DNA from: an uncultured Porphyromonas sp.
GTDB lineage: Bacteria > Bacteroidota > Bacteroidia > Bacteroidales > Porphyromonadaceae
Length of the DNA stretch: 31,466 bases
Assembly: GCA_900539155.1 (NCBI GenBank)
Contig: UQBE01000024.1
Span: 1-31,466, forward strand
Direction: 5' to 3'
Part shown: piece by piece, positions 1 through 8,445 of the stretch
Layout of the letters: each line of letters starts with the position of its first letter
How positions within the stretch are numbered: position 1 is the first letter of the stretch
Program-made: the position numbers and the translations under genes
The notes under the pieces: model-generated
The model's database searches: none
What the model saw: the letters and a program-made list of their open reading frames with translations, nothing else
Told to the model about the DNA's origin: nothing

Positions 1-120
1 CCACGTGGAAAATAAAAATTCTCCACCTGGATATTTCGAAATATCCACGTGGAAAACCCTTTTCCCCGACACAGCTCCGCATCGATGTGTACTCAATTCT
101 GAATTGTTGTTGCGAGCCGA
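1..120 (+). repeat. Partial copy (A) of interspersed CCACGTGG repeat
   Basis: This is the right half of the composite repeat seen in full near 8446-8868 and 19375-19751. Cores lie at 1-8 (CCACGTGG), 23-30 (variant CCACCTGG) and 45-52 (CCACGTGG), exactly 22 bp apart. The 14 bp between the second and third cores, ATATTTCGAAATAT, is itself a perfect palindrome, so 23-52 folds into a hairpin with one mismatch. The common flank after the last core (CCTTTTCCCCGACA and onward) decays by about position 120. The left half is missing because the window begins here. Confidence 0.85.
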
Positions 121-135
121 CGTCAACTCGGGAGG

Positions 136-446
136 GCGTCCGTCCCCGTTAAAACGTGACGTGTAACCCGCTGTAGGGACGCACGGTCGGTGCGTCCGTT
201 GTGTTAAAGCCAGACGTGTAGCCCTTTGTAGGGGCGGACCTGCGTGTCCGCCCGTCCTCACCTGAGCGCAGTCTATTCTGCGGGCGGACACGTAGGTCCG
301 CCCCTACACAAGCTACGTCAGCACGATAATTCCACTCATAAAACGCTGCAAACCTGATGTGTAGACACTCCCGTGCGTCCGTCCCCGTTAAGTTTTACGA
401 CGTCCCAGTCGTTCGACAACGGACGCACCGACCGTGCGTTCCTACA
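136..446. repeat. Nested palindrome cluster (inverted and direct repeats)
   Basis: An inner inverted repeat has 28-nt arms at 227-254 and 281-308 with a single mismatch and a 26-nt loop; the arms carry TGTAGGGGCGGACC. An outer inverted repeat has arms near 172-203 and 415-446, again almost identical, and each outer arm contains its own small hairpin (GGACGCAC-GGTCG-GTGCGTCC in the left arm). A 17-bp direct repeat, GCGTCCGTCCCCGTTAA, lies at 136-152 and 375-391. I see no convincing coding sequence here. It resembles REP-type or MITE-like intergenic palindromes, but the family is not one I can name. Confidence 0.8.
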
Positions 447-654
447 TTATCGTTACTCGTCAAGTCACTCATCCTTGCCTGCGCAAATGTCAAATCACAT
501 TTCCGCAGAAGTGACTTCACTAGTCCTCAAGGGTGAAATCGCCTTTGCGGAGGAACATCAGCCACACTAAACGACTAGTCTCCAAACCGTTAAGCTGACG
601 CTACGGATTTTTCGGCCTTTGTGTCAAGCGACTTTGACACTCGAATCTGCAGGG
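447..654. other. Gene-free stretch between palindromes and LRR promoter
   Basis: I see no recognisable gene, RNA or strong repeat. A 65-codon open frame spans 373-570, but it overlaps the outer palindrome arm, has no family resemblance and no start context, so I do not call it. Confidence 0.5.
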
Positions 655-687
655 CTTGATAAATTACTTCTTTATTAATATCTTTGT
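655..687 (+). promoter_or_regulatory. Bacteroidetes-type promoter of LRR gene
   Basis: The -7 box TATCTTTG lies at 680-687 and CTTG at 655-658 gives TTG plus a 21-bp spacer, matching the Bacteroidetes TTTG-N19-21-TAnnTTTG pattern. Transcription would start around 693-696, leaving a leader of about 125 nt. Confidence 0.65.
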
Positions 688-699
688 CTGTAAGAAGGA

Positions 700-785
700 T
701 GCGTTGAAATCTCTCCAGGTGTCAACGCTCCTATCGCAACTAGTTACTGCCAACTGCGGGAGCGTAAGCTACGGTAACTACAAAG
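700..785 (+). promoter_or_regulatory. Structured 5' leader of LRR gene
   Basis: Two inverted repeats lie between the predicted promoter and the start codon. GCGTTGA (702-708) pairs with TCAACGC (722-728). TAGTTAC (741-747) pairs with GTAACTA (774-780), and the second encloses a small AGC-GTAA-GCT hairpin (761-770). It does not match a riboswitch I know. It may only be mRNA-stabilising structure. Confidence 0.4.
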
Positions 786-819
786 GAGTCAATACATTCA
801 CTACACAAAACAAATCTAT

Positions 820-2967
820 ATGATGCAAACATTTACTCACTTACGCACGGCTTGCTTAGTAGGATGCGCCATCCTCCTCGGCTCGCTGACCATGCAAGCT
901 CAAGATGTGGAGCTAGTCCAGCTATCGCTCCACCAACCCAATCTACAAGAGCTTAGAGCAGACGGTACTACTACCGCAGGAGAGTCTTCTATCCCCGCCG
1001 ATGAGAAGCAGGCTCTCGTCGATATCTACAACAGCCTAGACGGAACAAACTGGAAGCCCTCGTACAAACGCTGGGACCTAACAGCCGATCCTGCGACTTG
1101 GAATGGCGTCAGGGTACGAGACGGACACGTCGTGGAGCTAGCCATAGATCGTCGCTGGGCGAAGGGCGAGGTGCCAGCCTCTATCGCAGACCTAACAGAG
1201 CTAGAGGTCTTCATGTGCCACTCGAATCAGATTACTAAGTTCCCCGATGAGCTCTTTACTATGAAGAAGCTAAAGACGTTCGTCGCTGACCTGCAGAATG
1301 TCGGGGATACACGTACACTGACACAGGAATTCCCGAAGAAGGTGGACCTGCCCGCTATGGAGTCTTTCTCTATGGCAAGCAACGCTCTGACGGGGTCTCT
1401 ACCAAGTGATATGAACATGCCTAAGGTTCAGTTTCTCGGACTTCAAGACAACAAGCTCACAGGTAGCGTCCCTGAGACCTTGACAAAGTGTCCAAACCTA
1501 GAGTATCTCTACCTCCATATCAACGACCTCTCTGGCGAGCTGCCCCAAGACTGGAGTGCCTGCACTAAGCTCAAGCACTTTGTCTTTCAGCAGAATCCTA
1601 AGCTCGGAGGTAGCTTCCCCACCTGTCTGACCCAGATAACCAGTCTAGAGGCTATCTCTATCCAGGAAACTTCCATCGGAGGAGAGATACCATCCGACAT
1701 CGGCAATCTAACCAATATGAGCCAGTTCCTACTCACCAGCTCTAAGATGAGCGGTGTCATCCCGGAGAGCATCGGCAAGCTCACCAAGATGAGTATGATT
1801 GCCTTTGGTGACTGCCAGTTCCGTGGGCCACTACCCGCTAGCCTAGCCAACCTGACGAATCTAGTACTCATCAACCTTACGAACAATCCTATCGGCGGTG
1901 AGATACCTGAGTGGTTCTCAAAGTTCACTATGATTAAGGACCTCAGAATGGCCAAGTGTCAGTTCACCGGCAAGATTCCCGTGAGCTTCTTCCCCAGCAC
2001 CAAGGGGGGGACGGATGGACTTCCTAAGCTACAGAACCTAGACTTGTCGTTCAACGAACTAACGGGTGAAGTACCAGAGCAAATCGTCAATAGCTCTAAC
2101 CTAGTACGTATCTGGCTCTCTCACAATAAGCTCACTGGCAATCCGACGGGATACTTCACTTACAATAACTTCAAGCACCTGGTGCAGATCGAAATCAACG
2201 ACAACCAGTTCGCTGGAGGTATCGGTACACTCTTTACCAACCCGCAGCGCATGCTAGCCCGCGTAGATATCTCCAACAATAACTTCTCTGGTCCTATCCT
2301 CCCGATGCCGAGCGAGTCTGTCTACGGAGTGCTCCTAGGCTTCACTGGCGAGAGTGCTATAGTCCATGGAAATAAGTTCGTATTCTCTGACTTCAGCAAC
2401 TTCGAGGGTTCTCTCGAGATTGGTGCAGATGCAGACAAGGCGCTCGTCTATGCTCCCCAGCAGCCGACCACTGAAGATGAGACGATGGAGCTAGCAGAGG
2501 GCAAGAGTGTGACCCTAGACGCTACCATTCAGGACCCCAAAAACTGGAAGCAGGACGGAGGTTCATTTGTCCCCAACAAGTACCAGTGGTACAAGGATGG
2601 CAAGGCTATCCCTGGCGAGACCAAATCAACCTACACAATCGAGAACTACAACAGTAGCTACGATGGGGTCTACAACTGTACTATTACCAACATTATTGCT
2701 CCGAAGCTCAGACTCTCCACGGGAAAGACGACCATCAAGCAGCTCGTATCTGTCTCTGAAGTGACCAAGCCTGAGCTTATAATCACAAGAGATGCTGATA
2801 GGCTCTACGCAGAGGGCGCACAGGAGATGACACTCTACAATATGGAGGGTGCCTGCATATCTCGCTCTGAGGGTGACTCGCTCGCCATAGAGGGTGTCAC
2901 TGCTGGATGCTACCTCATCGTCGTAACTATAGATAATGTACGACACACGGTCCGGTACATTCTCTAG
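820..2967 (+). CDS. Secreted plant-type leucine-rich-repeat protein with Ig-like and T9SS sorting domains
   Basis: This 715-residue protein has an N-terminal signal peptide (hydrophobic stretch ending near MQAQD, about residue 28). A cap-like segment at about 62-125 has W and NGV motifs like the LRRNT_2 cap of plant receptor proteins. About a dozen repeats of the LxxNxLxGxIP class run from about 125 to 510. An Ig-like segment near 565-645 contains YQWYKDGKAIPG and DGVYNC. The last 65-70 residues look like a type A T9SS C-terminal sorting domain (LYNMEG, then GCYLIVV and a basic/aromatic end). The expected route is Sec export, then T9SS transport and surface attachment, with binding of a protein or carbohydrate partner; the ligand is unknown. 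It has its own promoter and stands alone. The start could be either of two adjacent ATGs. Family assignment is firm, function is inference. Confidence 0.9.
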   Translation: MMQTFTHLRTACLVGCAILLGSLTMQAQDVELVQLSLHQPNLQELRADGTTTAGESSIPADEKQALVDIYNSLDGTNWKPSYKRWDLTADPATWNGVRVRDGHVVELAIDRRWAKGEVPASIADLTELEVFMCHSNQITKFPDELFTMKKLKTFVADLQNVGDTRTLTQEFPKKVDLPAMESFSMASNALTGSLPSDMNMPKVQFLGLQDNKLTGSVPETLTKCPNLEYLYLHINDLSGELPQDWSACTKLKHFVFQQNPKLGGSFPTCLTQITSLEAISIQETSIGGEIPSDIGNLTNMSQFLLTSSKMSGVIPESIGKLTKMSMIAFGDCQFRGPLPASLANLTNLVLINLTNNPIGGEIPEWFSKFTMIKDLRMAKCQFTGKIPVSFFPSTKGGTDGLPKLQNLDLSFNELTGEVPEQIVNSSNLVRIWLSHNKLTGNPTGYFTYNNFKHLVQIEINDNQFAGGIGTLFTNPQRMLARVDISNNNFSGPILPMPSESVYGVLLGFTGESAIVHGNKFVFSDFSNFEGSLEIGADADKALVYAPQQPTTEDETMELAEGKSVTLDATIQDPKNWKQDGGSFVPNKYQWYKDGKAIPGETKSTYTIENYNSSYDGVYNCTITNIIAPKLRLSTGKTTIKQLVSVSEVTKPELIITRDADRLYAEGAQEMTLYNMEGACISRSEGDSLAIEGVTAGCYLIVVTIDNVRHTVRYIL

Positions 2968-3017
2968 TTCTGGTCAGAGACTTGACTAGCACTCACGCTT
3001 AGTCAGGCATCCAGACA

Positions 3018-3099
3018 ACGAGAAACCAACAATATAGCCCGCTGTAGGACGGCTCTAATCGAGTCTTATTCCTACAGCGGGCTATATACATTCTCTCGT
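3018..3099. terminator. Long inverted repeat between convergent genes (possible bidirectional terminator)
   Basis: Arms of 17 bp at 3033-3049 and 3070-3086 (TATAGCCCGCTGTAGGA and its complement) are perfect, with a 20-nt loop. Outer ACGAGA/TCTCGT at 3019-3024 and 3093-3098 could extend pairing. It lies between the 3' ends of the LRR gene and mnmA, as expected for a shared terminator, but there is no T-tract on either side. The arm shares CCCGCTGTAGG with 168-178, so it may instead be a copy of the palindromic repeat family. Confidence 0.5.
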
Positions 3100-3185
3100 G
3101 GGTGAGGGCTATCCACCTTTTGAGAGCGCACTATGATAAAGTTGCGACTGGGAGCATCGCTATGGGATTCCCCAATAGGTCGTCT

Positions 3186-4316
3186 CTAGCGTCCCGAGCG
3201 GATTGGAGCACTGCCCCAGCAAATCTGACGCTGAGGGTCATAGATGGTGGCAAACTGCCCAGCTGCGATGCCCTGTATCGGCTCGCTACTGACCAGCTGA
3301 TAGCCTCCCGATGGGAGTCGCTCGAGGTGACCCGCGGTGAAGTCGGGCGTGTGTCTGATTTTGAAGGTGACCTCCAGCGGACTATCTGACGAGGTCTCCG
3401 TCCAGAGCCACGGATCGACCGTTAACCAGTGCATCTCCTCGGTCTCGATGATCGTGCCGTACTGCGTCTTGGGGTCGTAGCCTCGTGAGGCGTAGAGGAC
3501 GTTGTGCTCCACATCTTTTGCCACCACATACCAGGGACCTCCCGAGAGCCCTAGCCCTTTACGTTGCCCGATGGTGTGAAACCAGTAGCCTCTGTGCTCC
3601 CCTATCTTCTCACCGGTCTCATGGTCTATGATGTCGCCTGTCTGAGTGCCTAAGTAGCGCTCGATGAAGTCATTGTAATTAATCTGTCCTAAGAAGCAGA
3701 TGCCTTGGCTATCTTTGCGCTGCGCATTGACTAGATGCGCCTCGAGAGCGATGCGACGCACTTCCTCCTTCGGTAAGTGACCGATGGGAAAGATGAGACG
3801 CTCCATCTGCCGAAAGCCGATCTGCGCCAAGAAGTCGGTCTGATCCTTCACAGGGTCAGGAGAGGTGCCGAGGAAGGTCAAGCCCTCCGCCGTCTTTCGT
3901 ATCGTAGCGTAGTGCCCCGTGGCAATGTAGTCGTACTCGGAGCCACACCTCTCCTCAAAGGCTCCGAACTTGATCAACTTATTGCACATCACATCGGGAT
4001 TGGGCGTAAGCCCCCGCTTCACAGCCTCCATCGTATAAGTGACCACCCGATCCCAATAGACTTGGTGCAGGTCGATGATCTCTAGGTGCAGGTCGTAGCG
4101 ACGAGCCAGGAGCGTCACCAGCTCGATGTCTTCCTCAGCAGGACAGTCGAGGTAGCCGCCATCCTTGTCCTGCATGCCGATACGTATATAGTAAAGGTCT
4201 GGACGAAAGCCCGCCTCGACGAGCAGATGCATCGCCACGCTACTATCCACGCCACCCGAGGCGAGCAGTGCGATACGACTATCCCGTGGCAGTGCTGTGT
4301 AGAGAGCAGTCTCCAT
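3186..4316 (-). CDS. mnmA: tRNA-specific 2-thiouridylase
   Basis: The 376-residue enzyme makes 2-thiouridine at the wobble position (U34) of Lys, Glu and Gln tRNAs, using ATP and sulfur relayed from a persulfide carrier. It is cytoplasmic. The N-terminus carries the PP-loop SGGVDSSV (20-27), then TPNPDVMCNKLIKFG (104-118) with the catalytic Cys111, and GICFLG with the second catalytic Cys207, matching the family closely in length and order. I place the start at the ATG ending at 4316; an upstream TTG adding three codons is less likely. It is the last gene of a minus-strand run and lies 30 nt after argS, so two tRNA functions are probably cotranscribed. Family and function are secure. Confidence 0.97.
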   Translation of the reverse strand: METALYTALPRDSRIALLASGGVDSSVAMHLLVEAGFRPDLYYIRIGMQDKDGGYLDCPAEEDIELVTLLARRYDLHLEIIDLHQVYWDRVVTYTMEAVKRGLTPNPDVMCNKLIKFGAFEERCGSEYDYIATGHYATIRKTAEGLTFLGTSPDPVKDQTDFLAQIGFRQMERLIFPIGHLPKEEVRRIALEAHLVNAQRKDSQGICFLGQINYNDFIERYLGTQTGDIIDHETGEKIGEHRGYWFHTIGQRKGLGLSGGPWYVVAKDVEHNVLYASRGYDPKTQYGTIIETEEMHWLTVDPWLWTETSSDSPLEVTFKIRHTPDFTAGHLERLPSGGYQLVSSEPIQGIAAGQFATIYDPQRQICWGSAPIRSGR

Positions 4317-4346
4317 ACACCTCAAGAGTCAAGCCCTCAAAGCGGA

Positions 4347-6161
4347 CTACATACGCTCGGGCAACGCAATGCCGAGGAGCCCCATAGCGCTATGGATCGT
4401 CTCGGCAACGGTCTTGCTGAGCTGCAGACGCATACCACGCAGTGCTTCGTCCTCCTCACGCAGCACAGAACACTCGTGGTAGAACTGGTTATACCCCTTG
4501 ACCAAGTCGTAGGTATAGTTGGCAATACGGGCTGGCGAGTAGCTCTCAGCAGCCTCCTGTACGACTATCGGATAGTCGAGCAGCTGCTGGACGAGTGCCG
4601 TCTCGTACGATGAGAGCGCTAACGCGCCACCCTCTGGGAGCTGGTGCTTGTAGCCCATCTCGTCAGCCTTCTGCAGGAGCGAGCAGATGCGTGCGTAAGT
4701 GTACTGGATGAAAGGACCTGTGTTGCCGTTGAAGTCGATAGACTCCTCGGGGTTGAACATCATATTCTTCCTTGGGTCCACCTTGAGGATAAAGTACTTG
4801 AGCGCGCCTAGACCAACCATCTCGGCGGTGCGCAGCTCCTCAGCTGTCGGCTCGGTAGCTAGCTCTGCGCCCTTAGCTTGCTGGGCTGTCCGTGCCACCT
4901 CTAAGGCGGTGTCGCGCATAGCGTCCATCAGATCGTCCGCATCGACGACCGTACCCTCGCGACTCTTCATCTTGCCGTGAGGTAGCTCGACCATACCGTA
5001 GCTAAAGTGCGTCAAGCTCTTGCCCCACTTATATCCCAAGCGGTCTAAGAGTAGCGATAGCACCTGAAAGTGGTACTCCTGCTCGTTGCCCACAACGTAG
5101 ATCATCTGGTCTATCGGGAAGTCTTGGTAGCGGAGCTTGGCAGTGCCGATGTCTTGAGTGATGTAGACCGAGGTGCCGTCACTGCGTAGGAGAATCTTCT
5201 TGTCCAGTCCCTCCGCCTCAAAGTCGGCCCATACGGAGCCATCCTCATGTCGCTCGAAGAACCCTTCCTCCAAGCCTCGCAAGACCTCTTCGCGGCCTAC
5301 GAGGTAAGTGTCGCTCTCGTAGTAAATCTTGTCAAAGGAGACGCCCATACGCTTGTAAGTCTCGTCAAAGCCTTTGTAGACCCACTCATTCATCTGTCGC
5401 CATAGCGCACGTACCTCTGGGTCGCCCTGCTCCCACTGACGGAGCATCTGTCGCGCATCAGCCATCAGTTGAGACTTAGCCTCGACCTCCTCGTCGCTCC
5501 AGTCGGGATGCGCAGCACGTATCTGCGCTAGCTCGGCACGATACTCCTTGTCAAAGCGCACGTAGTAGTCTCCGATGAGGTGGTCGCCCTTCTTGCCCGA
5601 AGAGTCTGGCGTCTCGCCATTGCCCCAGCGTAGCCATGCCAGCATCGACTTGCAGATGTGCACGCCACGATCGTTGACGATGTTTGTCTTGACCACACGA
5701 TGACCGCTCGCCTCCAGTATCTGAGCGAGACTGTAGCCGAGTAGGTTGTTGCGCACGTGACCGAGGTGAAGCGGCTTGTTGGTGTTTGGTGAGGAGTACT
5801 CGATCATCACGAGAGGCGACTGCTCTGTCGGCGTGATGTGACCGTAATGTGGAGTCTCGGCAATCTCTCGTAGGGCTGAGAGCCACGCCGTGTCGGTCAG
5901 TGTGAGGTTGAGAAAGCCCTTGACCACGCCATAGGACGCTATGAGGTCTGTCTGCTCCTGGAGCTTGGCACCGATCGTCTCGGCAGTCTCTTGCGGAGAC
6001 TTGTGCGAAGCCTTGAGATAGGGGAAGACGACGAGCGTCACATGCCCCTCAAACTCAGGGCGCGTGGCGGTTAGCGTAATCTCATCAGCGGTCGTGTTGA
6101 GACCGTAAAGGGTATGTAGTGTCGAGGCAATCGCCTCGCTAAGCTGTCTGTAAAGGCTCAT
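4347..6161 (-). CDS. argS: Arginyl-tRNA synthetase
   Basis: This 604-residue class I synthetase charges tRNA-Arg with arginine. An N-terminal Arg-tRNA-synthetase additional domain covers about residues 1-90. The HIGH motif appears as HLGH at 132-135 after SPNTNKP. The KMSKS equivalent is KMKSREG (397-403), the form seen in many bacterial ArgRS enzymes. The C-terminal part has the DALR anticodon-binding domain, including NTGPFIQYTYAR and ending in ALPERM. Length is normal for Bacteroidetes. It starts 18 nt after the porin gene stop and precedes mnmA by 30 nt, so it is likely expressed from the upstream yitT promoter unless an internal promoter exists. Confidence 0.98.
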   Translation of the reverse strand: MSLYRQLSEAIASTLHTLYGLNTTADEITLTATRPEFEGHVTLVVFPYLKASHKSPQETAETIGAKLQEQTDLIASYGVVKGFLNLTLTDTAWLSALREIAETPHYGHITPTEQSPLVMIEYSSPNTNKPLHLGHVRNNLLGYSLAQILEASGHRVVKTNIVNDRGVHICKSMLAWLRWGNGETPDSSGKKGDHLIGDYYVRFDKEYRAELAQIRAAHPDWSDEEVEAKSQLMADARQMLRQWEQGDPEVRALWRQMNEWVYKGFDETYKRMGVSFDKIYYESDTYLVGREEVLRGLEEGFFERHEDGSVWADFEAEGLDKKILLRSDGTSVYITQDIGTAKLRYQDFPIDQMIYVVGNEQEYHFQVLSLLLDRLGYKWGKSLTHFSYGMVELPHGKMKSREGTVVDADDLMDAMRDTALEVARTAQQAKGAELATEPTAEELRTAEMVGLGALKYFILKVDPRKNMMFNPEESIDFNGNTGPFIQYTYARICSLLQKADEMGYKHQLPEGGALALSSYETALVQQLLDYPIVVQEAAESYSPARIANYTYDLVKGYNQFYHECSVLREEDEALRGMRLQLSKTVAETIHSAMGLLGIALPERM

Positions 6162-6179
6162 AGTATATCGTATAAGGTG

Positions 6180-7253
6180 TTAGAGTACTTTCATGCGCCA
6201 GGTGACCCCCACGTTGATCTGCGTGCGCTGGTCATGCAGCACGCCCATCGGGTTCGTGTTGGTGCCAAAGGCGTAGTTAGCATGTGCATGCAGACGCACC
6301 TCGGGGATGGGTGAGTACTCGACACCGCCACCGAGACAAGCTATCTGCGTGCCGTCGGTGACCCCGTAGTCTGCTGCTGAGCCACTCAAGTTCTGATCGT
6401 AGCTCCCCTTGAGGTAGAGCTTCGTCTGAACTGTCGGGTGGAAGGCTAGCTGACCATAGATAGAGTAATCGGCAAAAGCCTTCTTGCCCTCTCCATCTAG
6501 TGGCGCACGGTGCATCAAGTCCAGATCGACGAAGGTGCGGCGAGTCAGCTGAAAGCGGTTGCCCAGCGAGACGTAGTTCATAAAGCGTCCAGGGGCGTAC
6601 TCCATAAAGTTGACACTCCACATCGGGACGAACCAATCGTGGTGCGCCGTCCAGATGAGGTTGTAGGCATACATGTCGGCTGGCTGTCCGCTCCTCGCCT
6701 CGTAGGTCTTACGATAAGGGCTCTGGATCACCTGTGCATGGAGGTTGTCCTGCCCATTAGGCAGGGTGTAGCTCACCGTCGCACCCCACTGATAGGCGGG
6801 CATCTGATAGCAAAACTCTCCCAGCTGGAAGACATCTATCGGTGCTGGCTCAAACTCCCACCCACCGACGAAGACGACCCACTTGCCAAGCTTGACACTG
6901 AGCTGCTCGATTGGGTTGTACTGTAGGTAGAGGAAGTCGATAGACTCGAAGAAGGTGCGGTCCAGATTGACCGAGCTAAGCCGCTGTCGGTAGAGGTAGC
7001 TAAACTTTGGCGAGAGCGTGCCACTGAGTATGACGTTGGCGATATTGCCCTTAAAGCCCGAGCCCGCCTTGTCCGCTTGGCTGCCTAGATAAATGCGCTG
7101 ATAGTCCCCTCGCGCCTCCAGCGAGAGCGCCACCTTCTTATCGTGCGGAGCTTCCAGCTCAGAGTCGGGTGTAGGCTCCTGAGCCTTCAGCGAGGTAAGC
7201 GGAAGGAAGAGCAAGAGAATGAGGGCTGAGAGCCACTTGAAGGCCTGTTGCAT
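6180..7253 (-). CDS. Outer-membrane porin, OprO/OprP (phosphate-selective porin) superfamily-like
   Basis: This 357-residue beta-barrel protein begins with a clear signal peptide (LSALILLLFLPLTSLKAQ, cleavage near residue 25). The remainder alternates polar and hydrophobic residues in strand-like segments. The segment KLGKWVVFVGGWEFEPAPID (about 121-140) resembles the conserved region of Bacteroidetes porins related to OprO/OprP, and the protein ends in an amphipathic strand. No lipobox or plug domain is visible, so it is not TonB-dependent. Substrate cannot be read from sequence and phosphate is only the family label. It sits 26 nt after the yitT-like gene and 18 nt before argS, which suggests cotranscription, though its function is not obviously linked to theirs. 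Confidence 0.75.
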   Translation of the reverse strand: MQQAFKWLSALILLLFLPLTSLKAQEPTPDSELEAPHDKKVALSLEARGDYQRIYLGSQADKAGSGFKGNIANVILSGTLSPKFSYLYRQRLSSVNLDRTFFESIDFLYLQYNPIEQLSVKLGKWVVFVGGWEFEPAPIDVFQLGEFCYQMPAYQWGATVSYTLPNGQDNLHAQVIQSPYRKTYEARSGQPADMYAYNLIWTAHHDWFVPMWSVNFMEYAPGRFMNYVSLGNRFQLTRRTFVDLDLMHRAPLDGEGKKAFADYSIYGQLAFHPTVQTKLYLKGSYDQNLSGSAADYGVTDGTQIACLGGGVEYSPIPEVRLHAHANYAFGTNTNPMGVLHDQRTQINVGVTWRMKVL

Positions 7254-7279
7254 AGTCGGTAAGGGTGGATTTGGTAATG

Positions 7280-8284
7280 CTAGAATGTTCGTTCGTTGGG
7301 ATTGCCTGGTTCGAGCTTGACTCTATCACGGCGCACCTTCTTGCGCCACATTCCATATACTTCGCTGACTGGGTCAGAGGTAATAAAGGGGTTGAGCTTC
7401 TTAGCCCGCAGGTGGTCGAGTAGCTTGCCAAACTCCTCTCTAGTTAGGATACACTCGATCTGCTGGTGCTCCTCTCTCGAGTATCCGCCCATCACCTGAT
7501 GAATGGTCACGCCCCGGTTCAGGTCGTTGATGATGTAGTCGCGTATGTACTCCCACTCATCGGAGATGATGTAGACACGCGTCCTAGAGCTCATCTGCGT
7601 CATGAAGTAGTCTAGTATCAGTCCATTGAGCCAAGTACCCACGAGCCCCATGATTACAAAGCCTACAGGACTGGTCAGGAATGCAGTACAGCAGATTAGT
7701 CCACCAGCAGTCGTCACTGCCACACCAAGAGGCACACGCAGGAACTTGTTGATGATTTTTGCCAAGATGTCGAGTCCTCCCGTCGAGGCATTGATACTAA
7801 AGAGAATCGCCTGGGCTGCACTCAGCACGAGGATGAAGCAAAGCAGGTCAAACCATGGGTTGGCAACCATCACGCCATGCACTTCTTGTGCAAATAGAGA
7901 GCCATCTATTGGAAAGAGCACGCTCATCAAATCGACAAAAGGGCCGAGGATTAGAGCCGTGTAGCAGGTCTTAGCTCCAAATTCATTTCCAATTAATAGA
8001 AATGAGAGTATCAGCAATATCGTATTAATGATGACCATGTGGGTGCCCAGTGAGAAGAACGGCATAATCTTAGAGAGGACGATGCCCAGTCCTGTGACCG
8101 AACCGACGATGAGCCCACTAGGCTTTAGGAAGAAGTGTACCGCCATAGCCGAGATAAACATGGCGACGGTCATCAAGATTAACTCGAACCAAAACTTAGG
8201 CGTTGAGAGCGTCTGCGCCGTTTGCGCAGGAAGTGCTTGGAGCTTGGCGCGCAGCTCTTCTTTACTGGATAGGTTGTATTTCAT
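7280..8284 (-). CDS. YitT-family membrane protein (DUF161/DUF2179)
   Basis: The 334-residue protein has a soluble N-terminus of about 30 residues, then five or six hydrophobic segments between about 32 and 225 (for example FELILMTVAMFISAMAVHFF and GFVIMGLVGTWLNGLIL), including the family-typical NASTGGLDILAKIINK. The soluble C-terminal part (about 230-320), with SDEWEYIRDYIINDLNRGVT and ECILTREE, is the DUF2179 domain. It sits in the inner membrane; the transport or signalling role of the family is not established. It is the first gene of the minus-strand run to mnmA and has a TATCTTTG box about 75 nt upstream. Confidence 0.88.
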   Translation of the reverse strand: MKYNLSSKEELRAKLQALPAQTAQTLSTPKFWFELILMTVAMFISAMAVHFFLKPSGLIVGSVTGLGIVLSKIMPFFSLGTHMVIINTILLILSFLLIGNEFGAKTCYTALILGPFVDLMSVLFPIDGSLFAQEVHGVMVANPWFDLLCFILVLSAAQAILFSINASTGGLDILAKIINKFLRVPLGVAVTTAGGLICCTAFLTSPVGFVIMGLVGTWLNGLILDYFMTQMSSRTRVYIISDEWEYIRDYIINDLNRGVTIHQVMGGYSREEHQQIECILTREEFGKLLDHLRAKKLNPFITSDPVSEVYGMWRKKVRRDRVKLEPGNPNERTF

Positions 8285-8356
8285 ATTTGTGTAGTGACGA
8301 ATTCACAGAGAGGCTCACATATGGCAAAAGAAAGCTTCTCATAGGTAACTCGACTG

Positions 8357-8386
8357 CAAAGATACAAAATAGCACAATGTTCCAAG
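8357..8386 (-). promoter_or_regulatory. Promoter of yitT-porin-argS-mnmA run
   Basis: On the minus strand TATCTTTG is read at 8364-8357, with TTGG upstream at about 18 bp spacing (plus-strand CCAAG, 8382-8386). The position, about 75 nt ahead of the yitT-like start, fits a Bacteroidetes promoter. No other such box is evident within the run. Confidence 0.55.
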
Positions 8387-8445
8387 GTCTCGGGGCTAAG
8401 TGTACAGAGTACCAGGGATGACGCATTATAATTGATCTGTCAGGA

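Noticed and set aside
373..570. Short open frame near the window start
   Set aside because: It overlaps palindrome arms and direct repeats and has no recognisable protein features.
4086..4613. A 175-codon plus-strand frame spanning the mnmA-argS junction, and other long antisense frames such as 1587-1955, 21666-22070 and 6510-6926
   Set aside because: All lie opposite well-supported genes and have no family resemblance; they are by-products of codon composition.
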